From Peptococcaceae bacterium BRH_c23 (GTDB lineage: Bacteria > Bacillota_B > Desulfitobacteriia > Desulfitobacteriales > Desulfitobacteriaceae): a DNA stretch of 33,791 nt. Positions 1-7,918 of the stretch are shown piece by piece. The notes under the pieces were generated by a model. It worked only from the letters and a program-made list of their open reading frames with translations, made no database searches and was not told the origin of the DNA. The stretch spans positions 1 to 33,791 of the forward strand of contig LADV01000311.1 in the NCBI GenBank assembly GCA_000961805.1, read 5' to 3'. Positions within the stretch are counted from its first letter, which is position 1; every line of letters starts with the position of its first letter. The position numbers and the translations under genes were made by a program.

Positions 1-90
1 GACGACGACGATGATGATGATGACGACGACGATGATGATGATGACGACGACGATGATGATGATGACGACGACGATGATGATGATGACGAT
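1..90 (+). repeat. 21-bp tandem repeat (GAC)3(GAT)4, four copies plus a partial
   Basis: Positions 1-84 are four perfect head-to-tail copies of a 21-bp unit, (GAC)3 then (GAT)4, followed by GACGAT. Because the synonymous pattern itself repeats, the array grew by duplication of a 21-bp block rather than by selection on single codons. Copy number outside the window is unknown. Unit length is a multiple of three, so gain or loss of units would keep the frame. Confidence 0.95.
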
Positions 91-201
91 GCTAATGCTA
101 ATGTTGTACAAGAAGTCGAGGAAAAAGTTGTAAGCTATAATGGTACCATTCCAGAGTCCGATCTTACGATGAGACGGAAAGTCAAAGTTATTAATCGTTA
201 A
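1..201 (+). CDS. 3' end of an unidentified gene with a poly-aspartate tract (partial, left edge)
   Basis: Frame 1 is open from the first base to TAA at 199-201, giving 66 codons. The first 30 are all aspartate, coded by alternating runs of GAC and GAT. They are followed by a 36-residue tail (begins ANANVVQEVEEK, ends RRKVKVINR) that is mixed and basic at the very end. The N-terminus lies outside the window. I do not recognise the family. Asp-rich low-complexity tracts occur in surface, calcium-binding and spore-coat proteins, but nothing here distinguishes these. Frame 2 is also open through the repeat (Thr/Met runs) and a Ser or Ile/Val run is possible on the other strand. Frame 1 is preferred because it yields an ordinary-looking tail and clean stop. 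A weak 5-bp hairpin lies just downstream (about 221-240). Confidence 0.5.
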   Translation, partial: DDDDDDDDDDDDDDDDDDDDDDDDDDDDDDANANVVQEVEEKVVSYNGTIPESDLTMRRKVKVINR

Positions 202-292
202 TACTATTATTAGCTTCATACTCATTTGAAAATGATTAATATTTAGGGGAAATTTGCTTATGGCATTACTTCTTAGAATGTCGCCTTGGAGC

Positions 293-336
293 AAAAAATA
301 ATTAGAGGATGTCTCAAGGGTTTGAACATCCTCTAA
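293..336 (-). terminator. Rho-independent terminator of the AI-2E permease gene
   Basis: An 11-bp stem (302-312 pairs with 326-336, TTAGAGGATGT/ACATCCTCTAA) can be extended inside the loop by TCAA/TTGA. On the minus strand it is followed by TTATTTTTT (293-300). It lies 26 bp past the stop codon of the permease gene. Confidence 0.85.
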
Positions 337-353
337 CTCATATTCTTCAACTT

Positions 354-394
354 AAGAAGATCTAGAAATCTTCTACTTCAAGAAGATCTAGAAA
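354..394. repeat. 15-bp direct repeat spanning the permease stop codon
   Basis: AAGAAGATCTAGAAA occurs at 354-368 and again at 380-394, a 26-bp period. The left copy contains the stop codon of the minus-strand permease gene, the right copy its last codons. It looks like a small local duplication at the 3' end of the gene. Confidence 0.7.
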
Positions 395-1369
395 AAACAG
401 GAAAAGTGGAATTCCGAATAATAATCCCCATATTCCCAAAAAGTGTTCTGCCATAATTAAAACCACTAAAGTGAAAAAAACTGGCAGTTTTGTTTTTACG
501 GACATTAGTTTAGGGTTTAAAAAATAGGCTTCAATTGCATGTAAGACTGCAATCATTACTAACACATATAGAATCTTTATTAATCCACCTAATTTGAAGG
601 CTATGATTGTTAAAGGAATCAACGAAATGATAACACCTGCTACAGGTATGATTCCGAGAATAAAAATCATAAAACCTAGACCAATCACTTGATGAAAGCC
701 CATTGCACTCAAGATAATGGCGGATAAAAAGGAGTTAATTAATGAAATCAGGATTTGAGTTTCCATTACTTTAGCAAACGAATTAACGAAATTTTTACCT
801 AGCTTTTTATAGTATTTATATATAAATCCTATTTTACTATCTGCAAACTTGTTTAAGAACTTTATCGTTTTATCCTTTTCTAAAATGAGAAATAAGCTAA
901 GTATAAGGGCAATAAAGATGTTTAAACTAAATTTCCAAATGTTTGTTACCGAATGAATAAGATAAGTTCCACCCTCAACAACATAAGATTGAATGTTTGT
1001 ACTAATTGCTTCCCTTACATTAGGATTTATTGCATCTTCATAATTATTGATATCAAAATTGCTGAGCTGAATTCCGATATATAATAACTGTTTACTTAAG
1101 ATGGGTATATATTTATAGATAAAGAATACCATGGCAGAAGCCAATATTATAAAGATAGTAAAGGTAATCCCGGTTCGATTAATGGGCATTAGTTTGACAA
1201 TTTTCTTAAAAATGTAATTTTGAATTCCGTATAAGATAAAAGAAAACATAAACGTTAATAATAACAAATTCATCATGGGTTTAATACTAATTATAATTGC
1301 AAATAAAAGTAGCAAAGATATAATCTTTTTAAATAACTTACTTTCAAAAAAATTCTTATAATAATCCAT
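362..1369 (-). CDS. AI-2E family (UPF0118/PerM-like) membrane transporter
   Basis: This 335-residue polytopic membrane protein has the AI-2E layout: a pair of N-terminal membrane helices (about 15-50), another near 65-90, a soluble segment (about 95-150), a helix near 150-165, then the conserved C-terminal block of closely packed helices (about 205-325). The C-terminal block includes the family's glycine-rich GFHQVIGLGFMIFILGIIP-like stretch and a GIWGLLFGIPL segment near residues 314-324. Members have been proposed as quorum-signal exporters or as Na+(Li+)/H+ antiporters; the substrate cannot be read from sequence. The ATG at 1367-1369 has GGGAGG 12 nt upstream. The gene is monocistronic, with a terminator directly after it and a 560-bp gap before it. 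Confidence 0.85.
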   Translation of the reverse strand: MDYYKNFFESKLFKKIISLLLLFAIIISIKPMMNLLLLTFMFSFILYGIQNYIFKKIVKLMPINRTGITFTIFIILASAMVFFIYKYIPILSKQLLYIGIQLSNFDINNYEDAINPNVREAISTNIQSYVVEGGTYLIHSVTNIWKFSLNIFIALILSLFLILEKDKTIKFLNKFADSKIGFIYKYYKKLGKNFVNSFAKVMETQILISLINSFLSAIILSAMGFHQVIGLGFMIFILGIIPVAGVIISLIPLTIIAFKLGGLIKILYVLVMIAVLHAIEAYFLNPKLMSVKTKLPVFFTLVVLIMAEHFLGIWGLLFGIPLFLFFLDLLEVEDF

Positions 1370-1700
1370 TTATAATGTTAGCCTCCCGATTTAATTCTCA
1401 ATTTCTTTTCAAATTACCGTATTATCTAACATAATATCACGTTATATTGCCCGTATAAAGGTTTATCCACAATCTACTGTTCCCCATATATCAGTGCTTC
1501 AACTAAGGATCTACCAATATTAAGCCAGTATACTCATATGAAAAAGAAAAATCCACTCCAGTGAGTGACCTCCACTACTCAGTTTACATTAAGTTAACTG
1601 CGTTCAATCAAGCAACTGCATCTTCTAATAAAAATATAAAAATGATTAGGTAGCAGAGCACTGATTCATTAAGGAAGGAACTTTAAGGGAAATCTTTCTA
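1370..1700. other. Non-coding gap upstream of the AI-2E gene
   Basis: No credible reading frame is seen. A small hairpin, CACTC/GAGTG (1554-1558 with 1563-1567, loop CAGT), is followed on the minus strand by ATTTTTCTTTTTC (down to 1541) and may be a weak terminator or attenuator between the putative small RNA and the permease gene. No clear consensus promoter for the permease gene was found in this stretch. Confidence 0.4.
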
Positions 1701-1708
1701 ATAACTAC

Positions 1709-1729
1709 AAAAACCACCCAGCTAGGTGG
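1709..1729 (-). terminator. Intrinsic terminator ending the candidate small RNA
   Basis: CCACC (1714-1718) pairs with GGTGG (1725-1729) around a 6-nt loop. On the minus strand the hairpin is followed by TTTTTG. The stem is short but GC-rich. Confidence 0.6.
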
Positions 1730-1848
1730 CTCCAGTTCTCCGAAATTCAGCATTTGTTAACTGATAGCAATGCTTACTTTCGATGAATCGAAACGATGCC
1801 TAGCACGCGACCAACAACTTAAATCTGAATCTTGATTGTATTTGATCT
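1709..1848 (-). ncRNA. Candidate small RNA or leader, ~140 nt, class not recognised
   Basis: On the minus strand a near-consensus sigma-A promoter is followed about 140 nt later by a hairpin and T-run, with no convincing reading frame between. The predicted RNA (start near 1848) can fold: a 6-bp stem with a TTCA-type tetraloop (1778-1783 with 1788-1793), an AGCATT/AATGCT stem (1749-1754 with 1769-1774), and a competing long-range ATTCAG/CTGAAT pairing (1745-1750 with 1825-1830). The two pairings share bases and are mutually exclusive, as in a switching leader. I do not recognise it as a known riboswitch, 6S RNA, tmRNA or T-box. It could be a stand-alone RNA or an attenuated leader of the AI-2E gene, whose start is 340 nt further on. 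Confidence 0.5.
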
Positions 1849-1854
1849 GTCTTT

Positions 1855-1882
1855 ATTATACCTGAAATCTTCTTCCTGTCAA
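1855..1882 (-). promoter_or_regulatory. Near-consensus sigma-A promoter (TTGACA-N16-TATAAT)
   Basis: On the minus strand, TTGACA (1877-1882) and TATAAT (1855-1860) are separated by 16 bp. Both hexamers are perfect. It points away from the M20 gene and towards the candidate small RNA. Confidence 0.75.
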
Positions 1883-1929
1883 CAACCCTGAACTGAAAAG
1901 GATCGAGCACCTTCGAAGACTAGTGGTAC

Positions 1930-3111
1930 CTATTCAGCAAGAAGTTTTAGTGCAGTATGCATAAAGATATTAATACCCTTTTGCATAGCATCCTCATCAA
2001 TACTGAAGCAAGGGTGATGATGCGGATAGACGCATCCTTTTTCCTTGTTCCCTCCTCCTAAGAAGAAGAACGCACCCGGAGCTTTTTGTAAATAGGCGGA
2101 AAAATCCTCTGCGCCCATGCTAGGTCGGACAAACGCAATCCCTTCGTCCCCCATCACTTCACGTACTGTCTCTTCCAGAACCTGAACGATCCGATCATCA
2201 TTGATCACTTGTCTGTAGCCTAAGATAAAGTTTAAATCATAATCTGCTCCGTGAGCTGAGGTAATTCCCTTGACTACTCGCTCAATTAAAAGTGGAACCT
2301 CTTGGCGCAGCTTAGGATTCAAGGTACGGATTGTACCGTCTATTTGCACAGTGCCTGGTATAATGTTATTTTGAGTACCACCAACAAACCGACCTACCGA
2401 GATTACCACAGGATCTAATGGATCTATATTACGTGACACAATATGCTGCAGGTTAACTACCACTTCTGCCCCAATGGTAATGGCATCGATCGTCTGATGG
2501 GGCATTGCTCCATGTCCACCCTTTCCCTTGATCGTGAGATAAAACGAATCCGGTGAGGCCATCATTGGACCATACGCCAAGCCGACTTTACCGCTTTCTA
2601 AAGCTGCCCATATATGCCCTCCGATGACGGCGTCTACACCTTCCATTACCCCTGCTTGGACGAGTTCTTCAGCACCCCCTGGTGGGAACTTTTCCTCAGC
2701 ATGCTGAAATATTAAGCGTAACTCTCCTTTTAACTGGAAATACAAGCTACTGAATAGTTTGGCAACGCCTAGCAGCATAGCAGTGTGTGTATCATGCCCG
2801 CAAGCATGCATCACTCCAGGATTTTGAGAAGCATAATCTACCAGAGATTCTTCTTGAATAGGCAAAGCATCAATATCCGCCCTAATGGCAATCACTTTGC
2901 CGGGCTGCTTGCCAATCAAACGAGCCATCACACTAGTTTTTGTCGGACGTGTTACCTCAAAATAACCAAAGGACTGGAGCAAGTGAAAAATAAACTCTGA
3001 GGTTTCTTCTTCATGATAAGATAACTCAGGATTTTGGTGCAACTGACGTCTCCAAAAGATGACTTCATCCTTGATTGAATCTACCAAGCTATTCAAATTG
3101 TCAATTTTCAT
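1930..3111 (-). CDS. M20 family metal-dependent amidohydrolase (amidase/carboxypeptidase type)
   Basis: This 393-residue protein is full length for the M20D group (hippurate hydrolase, IAA-amino acid hydrolase, N-acetyldiaminopimelate deacetylase). These enzymes cleave an amide bond in N-acyl amino acids with a dinuclear metal site in the cytoplasm. Visible landmarks are HACGHD (102-107; Cys104 and His106 expected ligands), HAEE (137-140), GGHIW (164-168), the dimerisation-domain GGHGAMPH (198-205), MGAEDF (332-337) and the C-terminal YPHHHP (362-367) carrying a last histidine ligand. The ATG at 3111 has AAAGGAGT 7 nt upstream. It follows an SDR gene on the same strand after 131 bp, so the two may be co-transcribed. 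The acyl group and amino acid cannot be assigned. Confidence 0.9.
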   Translation of the reverse strand: MKIDNLNSLVDSIKDEVIFWRRQLHQNPELSYHEEETSEFIFHLLQSFGYFEVTRPTKTSVMARLIGKQPGKVIAIRADIDALPIQEESLVDYASQNPGVMHACGHDTHTAMLLGVAKLFSSLYFQLKGELRLIFQHAEEKFPPGGAEELVQAGVMEGVDAVIGGHIWAALESGKVGLAYGPMMASPDSFYLTIKGKGGHGAMPHQTIDAITIGAEVVVNLQHIVSRNIDPLDPVVISVGRFVGGTQNNIIPGTVQIDGTIRTLNPKLRQEVPLLIERVVKGITSAHGADYDLNFILGYRQVINDDRIVQVLEETVREVMGDEGIAFVRPSMGAEDFSAYLQKAPGAFFFLGGGNKEKGCVYPHHHPCFSIDEDAMQKGINIFMHTALKLLAE

Positions 3112-3242
3112 AAATTAACTCCTTTGAAAACCTTCAGTAAGTACTTTATCTGATGGCTAACCGCCGCTAGGCCTCTGGATAATTCGGACGGTAAGCCATG
3201 CTTAAATATAAGCAATGAATTGCTGGGGCATACCCTTACCTT

Positions 3243-3980
3243 TTAGATAAAGCTTCCTCCGTCGACCACGACTGTTTGTCCGGTCATAAACCCTGCATGG
3301 GCGACCAAGGAATAGACGACCTCAGCAATATCTTCAGGATCTGCAATTCGTCCCAGTGGTGTACCTGCAGCAAGTCGAGAAATATGCTCTTCCTTCCCTT
3401 CCACCCAACGGGTTTGGACAATTCCTGGTGCAACACCATTAACCCTAACTTCAGGAGCCAGCACTCTAGCTAACGACTTTGTAACACTTATTGCTGCCGC
3501 TTTAGAAGCAGAGTAAGCGATAGAACTACCTAATCCAGTTAAGCCTGCTATCGATGTGATGTTCACGATGCAGCCTCGACTTTTCTTAAGTTCGGCAGAA
3601 GCCGCCCTGCAACAAAAGAACAATCCCTTTACATTAACTCCCAAGATATCATCCCAGTATTCCTCTTTCATTCCCTCAAGGTCTGAATGATCAACGAAAT
3701 GGGTCGTTCCCGCATTATTTACTAATATATCCAACTTGCCAAAATCCAAAGTTACTTGACTAATCATTGCCCTAATTTCAGCATCCCGAGCAACGTCCGC
3801 TTTATAGATTAGGCATCGAACTCCTAAATCCTTGATTTCTTGACTAGTTTTAAGCGCTTCCTGCTCAGATCGAGAGTAATTAATCGCAATATTAACTCCA
3901 GACTGGGCTAGTTTTAAGGCGATCGCTTTACCGATCCCGGTCCCGCCTCCAGTGATCAATGCTGTTTTATCGTTTAACAT
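3243..3980 (-). CDS. Short-chain dehydrogenase/reductase (classical SDR, FabG-like)
   Basis: This 245-residue single-domain NAD(P)-dependent oxidoreductase has an N-terminal Rossmann motif TGGGTGIG (10-17), NNAG (88-91), catalytic Ser143, Tyr156 and Lys160 (YSASK), and Asn116 completing the tetrad. The C-terminal VNGVAPGIVQTRWV and TGQTVVVDGG blocks are typical of classical SDRs. Residues 34-37 (NYSR) after the second strand suggest NADP(H) preference, by analogy only. The ATG at 3980 has AAGGAGAGG upstream. It lacks a fatty-acid synthesis neighbourhood, so it is probably not the housekeeping FabG. It may reduce a substrate related to the M20 amidohydrolase downstream, or simply be adjacent. 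Confidence 0.88.
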   Translation of the reverse strand: MLNDKTALITGGGTGIGKAIALKLAQSGVNIAINYSRSEQEALKTSQEIKDLGVRCLIYKADVARDAEIRAMISQVTLDFGKLDILVNNAGTTHFVDHSDLEGMKEEYWDDILGVNVKGLFFCCRAASAELKKSRGCIVNITSIAGLTGLGSSIAYSASKAAAISVTKSLARVLAPEVRVNGVAPGIVQTRWVEGKEEHISRLAAGTPLGRIADPEDIAEVVYSLVAHAGFMTGQTVVVDGGSFI

Positions 3981-4077
3981 TATAATCCTCTCCTTGTAAG
4001 CAAGTATTATGTACTACCTTCGTTTTTCTAGTATAACCCACAGGTTTATCCTAGACAAGGAATAATAGGACAAGAAT

Positions 4078-4096
4078 GAGCATCGTCTCGATGTTC
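4078..4096 (-). terminator. Possible weak terminator after the thiamine salvage operon
   Basis: An 8-bp hairpin (4078-4085 with 4089-4096, one G-T pair, 3-nt loop) lies 22 bp past the thiE stop. On the minus strand it is followed only by the T-rich ATTCTTGTCC, not a clean T-run, so termination would be partial at best. Confidence 0.35.
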
Positions 4097-4117
4097 AACT
4101 TTAGCTAATGGAGTTGA

Positions 4118-4744
4118 CTATCTAATAAGTTCCTTTAACTGCTTGGACGCCATTAGAATGTCTTCTACTGCCAAAATGGCAGATACGACTGAAACCCCGT
4201 CAATTCCGGTATCCATAACGTGTTTTAGGTTCGTCAGATTAATTCCACCGATCGCCACAACAGGGATTTTGACTGTTCTCTTAATAAGTTCTAATTGCCC
4301 GAGACTGACTTCTGGGGCGTCAGTCTTAGTTGATGTGCTAAATACAGCTCCGACTCCTAAATAGTCAGCACCCTGTTGTTGGGCAAGAATGGCTTCTTCT
4401 AAGGTACTGGCAGAGACCCCAATGATTTTATTAGGGCCAAACAACTCTCTTGCTTTTAGCATAGGCAGATCTTCTTGTCCGACATGTAATCCCTCGGCAT
4501 CGACCGCGAGAGCAATGTCTAGACGGTCATTTATAATTAGGGGAATTTGGTAGCGAGAGGTTATCGCTTTTACTTCAATGGCTAGTTGTAAGAAATCCTT
4601 GGTAGAAAGGGATTTTTCCCTAAGCTGCACCAAGGTTACCCCACCTTGTATGGCTAGCTCAATACTCTGAGCCAAATCCCGCTCTCCGAGAAGTTTTCGA
4701 TCTGTGACCAAATACAAAGTGTAGTCGACCTTAACTTTACTCAT
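4118..4744 (-). CDS. thiE: Thiamine-phosphate synthase
   Basis: ThiE joins hydroxymethylpyrimidine pyrophosphate to thiazole phosphate to give thiamine phosphate in the cytosol. The 208-residue protein is full length for the family. It shows VQLREK (39-44), NDR (72-74), HVGQEDLP (87-94), GVSAST (109-114), the phosphate/Mg-binding FSTSTKTDA (135-143), and VVAIGGI near residue 165. Its ATG (4742-4744) lies upstream of the thiM stop (4737-4739), an 8-nt overlap indicating translational coupling. It is the last gene of thiD-cytX-thiM-thiE. Confidence 0.97.
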   Translation of the reverse strand: MSKVKVDYTLYLVTDRKLLGERDLAQSIELAIQGGVTLVQLREKSLSTKDFLQLAIEVKAITSRYQIPLIINDRLDIALAVDAEGLHVGQEDLPMLKARELFGPNKIIGVSASTLEEAILAQQQGADYLGVGAVFSTSTKTDAPEVSLGQLELIKRTVKIPVVAIGGINLTNLKHVMDTGIDGVSVVSAILAVEDILMASKQLKELIR

Positions 4745-5549
4745 AACTAATTTTACCTTCTTTAGCTAGGATTTCGGGAGTCAGATTATAGATGCTATCC
4801 AACAATCTGGTTCTAAAGGTTCCGATCCCTTCCCCATGGCGTAATGAAGCCTGAGCGATTTCTCCTGCCAAGCCCATACTAATAATGCCAGCCACGGCCG
4901 CCGTATAATAATCTTTAGTGACGCCGCAAAAGGTTCCCACGAGGGAGGTTGTCATACACCCTGTTCCTGTAACATCCGCCAAAATTCGGTGGCCATTATC
5001 CAGTAAGCACACTCGACGTCCATCAGAAACAACATCCGTTTTACCAGTTATGGCAATCACGCAGCCTAATTCAGAGGCTAGTTTTTTGGCAATCACCGAA
5101 CTATCTTGTTCGTCCGCTAGCGAATCAACTCCCTTTATAGCTACATTTTGGCCGGCTAAGACTTTGATCTCTGACATATTCCCCCGGATAACCTCAAGTT
5201 TTAACTCCTTAATCAACTTTTCTGCAGTGTTTGTTCTCAGCTTCGTGGCCCCAACTCCTACCGGATCTAGGATCACCGGAACACCTAATTCTTTCGCCCG
5301 TAATCCGGAGACTCGCATGCTTTCAATCGTTCTGGAATTAAGAGTGCCAATGTTAAGAACTAGGGCAGAAGCAAAGCCAACCATTTCTGCCACTTCCTCC
5401 AGATCATCTGCCATCACAGGGGAACCTCCGATGGCTAGGACAATATTCGCACAATCATTCACAGTGACATAGTTGGTAATATGGTGAATTAAGGGACTTT
5501 TTTCTTTAACAAGCCTTAGGTTTTCAAAGATTACTTCACGTATTTCCAT
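4737..5549 (-). CDS. thiM: Hydroxyethylthiazole kinase
   Basis: ThiM phosphorylates 5-(2-hydroxyethyl)-4-methylthiazole with ATP so that the thiazole from degraded thiamine can be reused. The 270-residue protein has the N-terminal HHITNYVTVND segment (22-32), DPVGVGAT (95-102), the GNMSEI block (123-128) and the anion-hole DVTGTGC (192-198). Cys198 falls at the position of the catalytic-region cysteine known from the Bacillus subtilis enzyme. The gene overlaps cytX by 19 nt and thiE by 8 nt, so the operon is tightly packed. Together with ThiD it supplies both substrates of ThiE. Confidence 0.97.
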   Translation of the reverse strand: MEIREVIFENLRLVKEKSPLIHHITNYVTVNDCANIVLAIGGSPVMADDLEEVAEMVGFASALVLNIGTLNSRTIESMRVSGLRAKELGVPVILDPVGVGATKLRTNTAEKLIKELKLEVIRGNMSEIKVLAGQNVAIKGVDSLADEQDSSVIAKKLASELGCVIAITGKTDVVSDGRRVCLLDNGHRILADVTGTGCMTTSLVGTFCGVTKDYYTAAVAGIISMGLAGEIAQASLRHGEGIGTFRTRLLDSIYNLTPEILAKEGKISYE

Positions 5550-6745
5550 TTAGCAGTCAACCTCCATGTTATAGAATGTAAGATGCTGATAATCAGCATC
5601 ACAGGAATTGTAGAGCCCAGAACAAAGTCTAACTTGATAAACCTATAGTATAAAGCTGTACCCACTGCACAGAGGAGTAACGTACCCCAGTTTATCAAAA
5701 GCTCAGGTTGGATTTTCTTGTTCTTTAAAAGGAAATAATCCGTCAAGAGAATGGCAAATAAGGGCGCAAACACTGATCCAATGGCATAAAGAAAATGCTC
5801 ATATTGCTCAATATTAACGATAATCGCAAGTCCGGTTCCAATCCCAGTCATGACCAAGGCAACCGTTTTCTCATTTAATTTAGGGAAAATGTTGAGAAAT
5901 GTGACCCCAGCCGAATAAGCATCCAGGAAGGTAGTGGTTACCGTAGCCAAGACAATAATTCCTAAGGCTACAATACCGAGATTAGCTGCTAATAACATTG
6001 CGGCGGGATCAGCGTCCGAGGCGATGATCGCTGCGCCCAGGCCGATAATGTACATCCAACTGCTGCCAAAGAAGTATCCAAGCCAGCTGCCCCAGGCACC
6101 GTCTCTCCTTGACTTAGCAAAGCGTGTGTAGTCAGAGATCAATGGTAACCAGGATAAAGGCATGATTACAGCTAATTCTATACCAAAGCCAAAAGACATA
6201 TCTCCGACAACCTGTTTGGTAAACAGTTCATGGTTGCTGAAAATGATAGTGCTCAAGATAATCGTTAACAAGAACAATAGCACCACAGCTATGTGGTTCG
6301 CCTTTTTCCAGCCGCTATCTTTTCCAAGCCATACCCAAATCATAATAAAGACTCCAATAATCAGACTCCAAACCGTCAGCTGATCAAATCCCCATAAGGT
6401 TTTGCTGATCTGGTTAACCGACCTGGCCCCGACGATTATCATCACAGCCGTCCAACCCAATAATTGTAAAACATTTAAAACAGAAAATAGATAGGAACCG
6501 TATTTTCCAAAGGAAATTCGAGTTGATACCAGGGCAGGAATGCGCTCATTAGTTCCGATGATTCCTGCTAACACCAAAAGTGAGGTTCCAACCAAGTGTC
6601 CAATCAGGATAGCCAAAACCCCCATTTTAAATCCTAGGGGAGCCAACAGCCCGCCGGTTAAAATTTCGGCGACTGAAATAGCTGCGCCAAACCAAAGGGT
6701 TGAAAAATTAAACATACTTAAATTATTTTTTGAAGCTATACTCAC
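5531..6745 (-). CDS. cytX: NCS1-family hydroxymethylpyrimidine transporter CytX
   Basis: This 404-residue polytopic membrane protein is of the nucleobase:cation symporter-1 (cytosine permease) family. An N-terminal GAAISVAEILTGG-type helix is followed by about twelve hydrophobic segments, and the loop RRDGAWGSWLGYFFG resembles cytosine permeases. CytX within TPP-regulated thi operons is assigned by comparative genomics to uptake of the HMP pyrimidine. Here the thiD-thiM-thiE partners and riboswitch support that role over cytosine uptake. It starts with GTG (6743-6745) overlapping the TGA of thiD in a 4-nt GTGA arrangement, so it depends on translational coupling. Neither cytosine deaminase nor a pyrimidine gene is nearby. 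Confidence 0.9.
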   Translation of the reverse strand: MSIASKNNLSMFNFSTLWFGAAISVAEILTGGLLAPLGFKMGVLAILIGHLVGTSLLVLAGIIGTNERIPALVSTRISFGKYGSYLFSVLNVLQLLGWTAVMIIVGARSVNQISKTLWGFDQLTVWSLIIGVFIMIWVWLGKDSGWKKANHIAVVLLFLLTIILSTIIFSNHELFTKQVVGDMSFGFGIELAVIMPLSWLPLISDYTRFAKSRRDGAWGSWLGYFFGSSWMYIIGLGAAIIASDADPAAMLLAANLGIVALGIIVLATVTTTFLDAYSAGVTFLNIFPKLNEKTVALVMTGIGTGLAIIVNIEQYEHFLYAIGSVFAPLFAILLTDYFLLKNKKIQPELLINWGTLLLCAVGTALYYRFIKLDFVLGSTIPVMLIISILHSITWRLTAKWKYVK

Positions 6746-7545
6746 TCTATTAATCCTGCCTTTTTGTATAATGTGTAAAAGTGATGAGTCGGTCCTACGC
6801 CTTTTCCGATCGCTAAAGAATGTTGAATGGCAATTGTGATATATTCCTTGGCTAAGGAGACTGCTTGATTAAGGCTGTACCCCAACGCCAGATTTGCAGT
6901 GATTGCCGATGAAAGAGTACATCCTGTCCCATGAGTATTCTTAGTAGCAATCCTAACCGAGCTAAAATAACTAAATTCCTGACCGTCAAAGAGGATATCT
7001 ACAGAGTCATCCTCTAAGTGTCCCCCCTTTAAAAGTACATTCTTAGCCCCCATCTGATAAATCACCTTAGCAGCCTCTTCCATTTGCTTTAGCGTGCCAA
7101 TAGACCTTTTGGTCATGACCTCAGCCTCTGGAATATTAGGGGTGACGATCATTGCCATGGGCAATAATTCCCTACTCAAAGTTACTTCTGCCTCCGGGTT
7201 TAACAAGTGGTAACCGCTTTTAGACACCATGACTGGGTCTAAGACAATCCTTTGAGGCGCATAGTGTTTCAACTTTTCTGCAATCACCTCGATAGTTTGA
7301 ACTTGGGAAACCATACCGATTTTCACTCCGTCGACCTCAATATCGTCGAAAACTGCTTCGATTTGTTGAGCAATGACCTCTCTTGAGATATCCTGAACAG
7401 CAAAAACTCCTTGGGTATTTTGGGCAGTGACTGCGGTTATTACGCTCATTCCATAGACACCATGAGCACAGAACGTTTTTAGATCAGCTTGAATCCCTGC
7501 TCCCCCACTAGAATCTGAACCAGCTATAGTAAGTACTTTTTTCAC
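6742..7545 (-). CDS. thiD: Hydroxymethylpyrimidine/phosphomethylpyrimidine kinase
   Basis: ThiD carries out the two successive phosphorylations of HMP to HMP-PP. The 267-residue ribokinase-fold protein shows AGSDSSGGAG (8-17), QNTQGV (42-47), DPVMVSKSG (103-111), TPNIPEAE (135-142) and the anion-hole HGTGC (205-209). The start is GTG at 7543-7545, with GGAGGAGG 9 nt upstream. It is the first gene of the operon, directly downstream of the TPP riboswitch and terminator, so it is expected to be switched off when thiamine pyrophosphate is plentiful. Confidence 0.96.
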   Translation of the reverse strand: MKKVLTIAGSDSSGGAGIQADLKTFCAHGVYGMSVITAVTAQNTQGVFAVQDISREVIAQQIEAVFDDIEVDGVKIGMVSQVQTIEVIAEKLKHYAPQRIVLDPVMVSKSGYHLLNPEAEVTLSRELLPMAMIVTPNIPEAEVMTKRSIGTLKQMEEAAKVIYQMGAKNVLLKGGHLEDDSVDILFDGQEFSYFSSVRIATKNTHGTGCTLSSAITANLALGYSLNQAVSLAKEYITIAIQHSLAIGKGVGPTHHFYTLYKKAGLIE

Positions 7546-7583
7546 GGGTGACTACCTCCTCCATTATTAAATATTCTCTCTTT

Positions 7584-7630
7584 AAAAACTAAAAAGAGCA
7601 CAGATCCCCAGAATAGGGTTTGTGCTCTTT
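7584..7630 (-). terminator. Riboswitch expression-platform terminator
   Basis: A 10-bp stem (7593-7602 with 7621-7630, AAAGAGCACA/TGTGCTCTTT), with further CCC/GGG pairing inside the loop, is followed on the minus strand by TTTTTAGTTTTT. It sits between the TPP aptamer and the thiD ribosome site, as expected for transcriptional control. Confidence 0.9.
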
Positions 7631-7652
7631 CATCTTCATAAAAGAGTAAAAA

Positions 7653-7745
7653 CTGCTTACCTACGCTGGCATTATCCAGATCAGGTTAAAAGGGTCTTAG
7701 ACCTTATCGGGTCTAAATCTCAGCCAGCCTTTCTAGCTCCCCTGC
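7653..7745 (-). promoter_or_regulatory. TPP riboswitch (THI element) aptamer
   Basis: On the minus strand the conserved blocks are present in order: GGGGAGC, GGCTGGCTGAGA with the CUGAGA bulge, then ACCC, AACCTGATCTGGATAATGCC and AGCGTAGGTAAGCAG. These form the pyrimidine- and pyrophosphate-binding arms. A hairpin (GACC...GGTC-type) fills the variable P3a region. It is followed by an intrinsic terminator and then thiD-cytX-thiM-thiE, so TPP binding should cause premature termination. Confidence 0.96.
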
Positions 7746-7862
7746 CCACATCATATATATTTTGTTAAAAATAACATGGAAAATGTGATTAGTCAATCCT
7801 ATCGGACACGATTTCTACACCGTTCTCTTAACTTGTCAGTTTTTCAGCTTCCTCTAATTCCC

Positions 7863-7883
7863 ATACTACTCATTGAGTAGTAT
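7863..7883. other. 9-bp hairpin downstream of the cyclic-di-GMP gene
   Basis: ATACTACTC (7863-7871) and GAGTAGTAT (7875-7883) form a perfect inverted repeat with a 3-nt loop, 35 bp past the stop of the GGDEF/HD-GYP gene. No T-run follows on either strand, so it is a poor terminator; it might protect the 3' end or bind a protein. Confidence 0.35.
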
Positions 7884-7918
7884 TTCCCTCGGGTTATGTT
7901 GATCCAGTAAAACCAATC

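Noticed and set aside
4918..5472. 184-codon plus-strand open frame opposite thiM
   Set aside because: It is antisense to a strongly conserved gene, rich in Ser/Thr/Pro in the manner of a shadow frame, and lacks a ribosome site; no family recognised.
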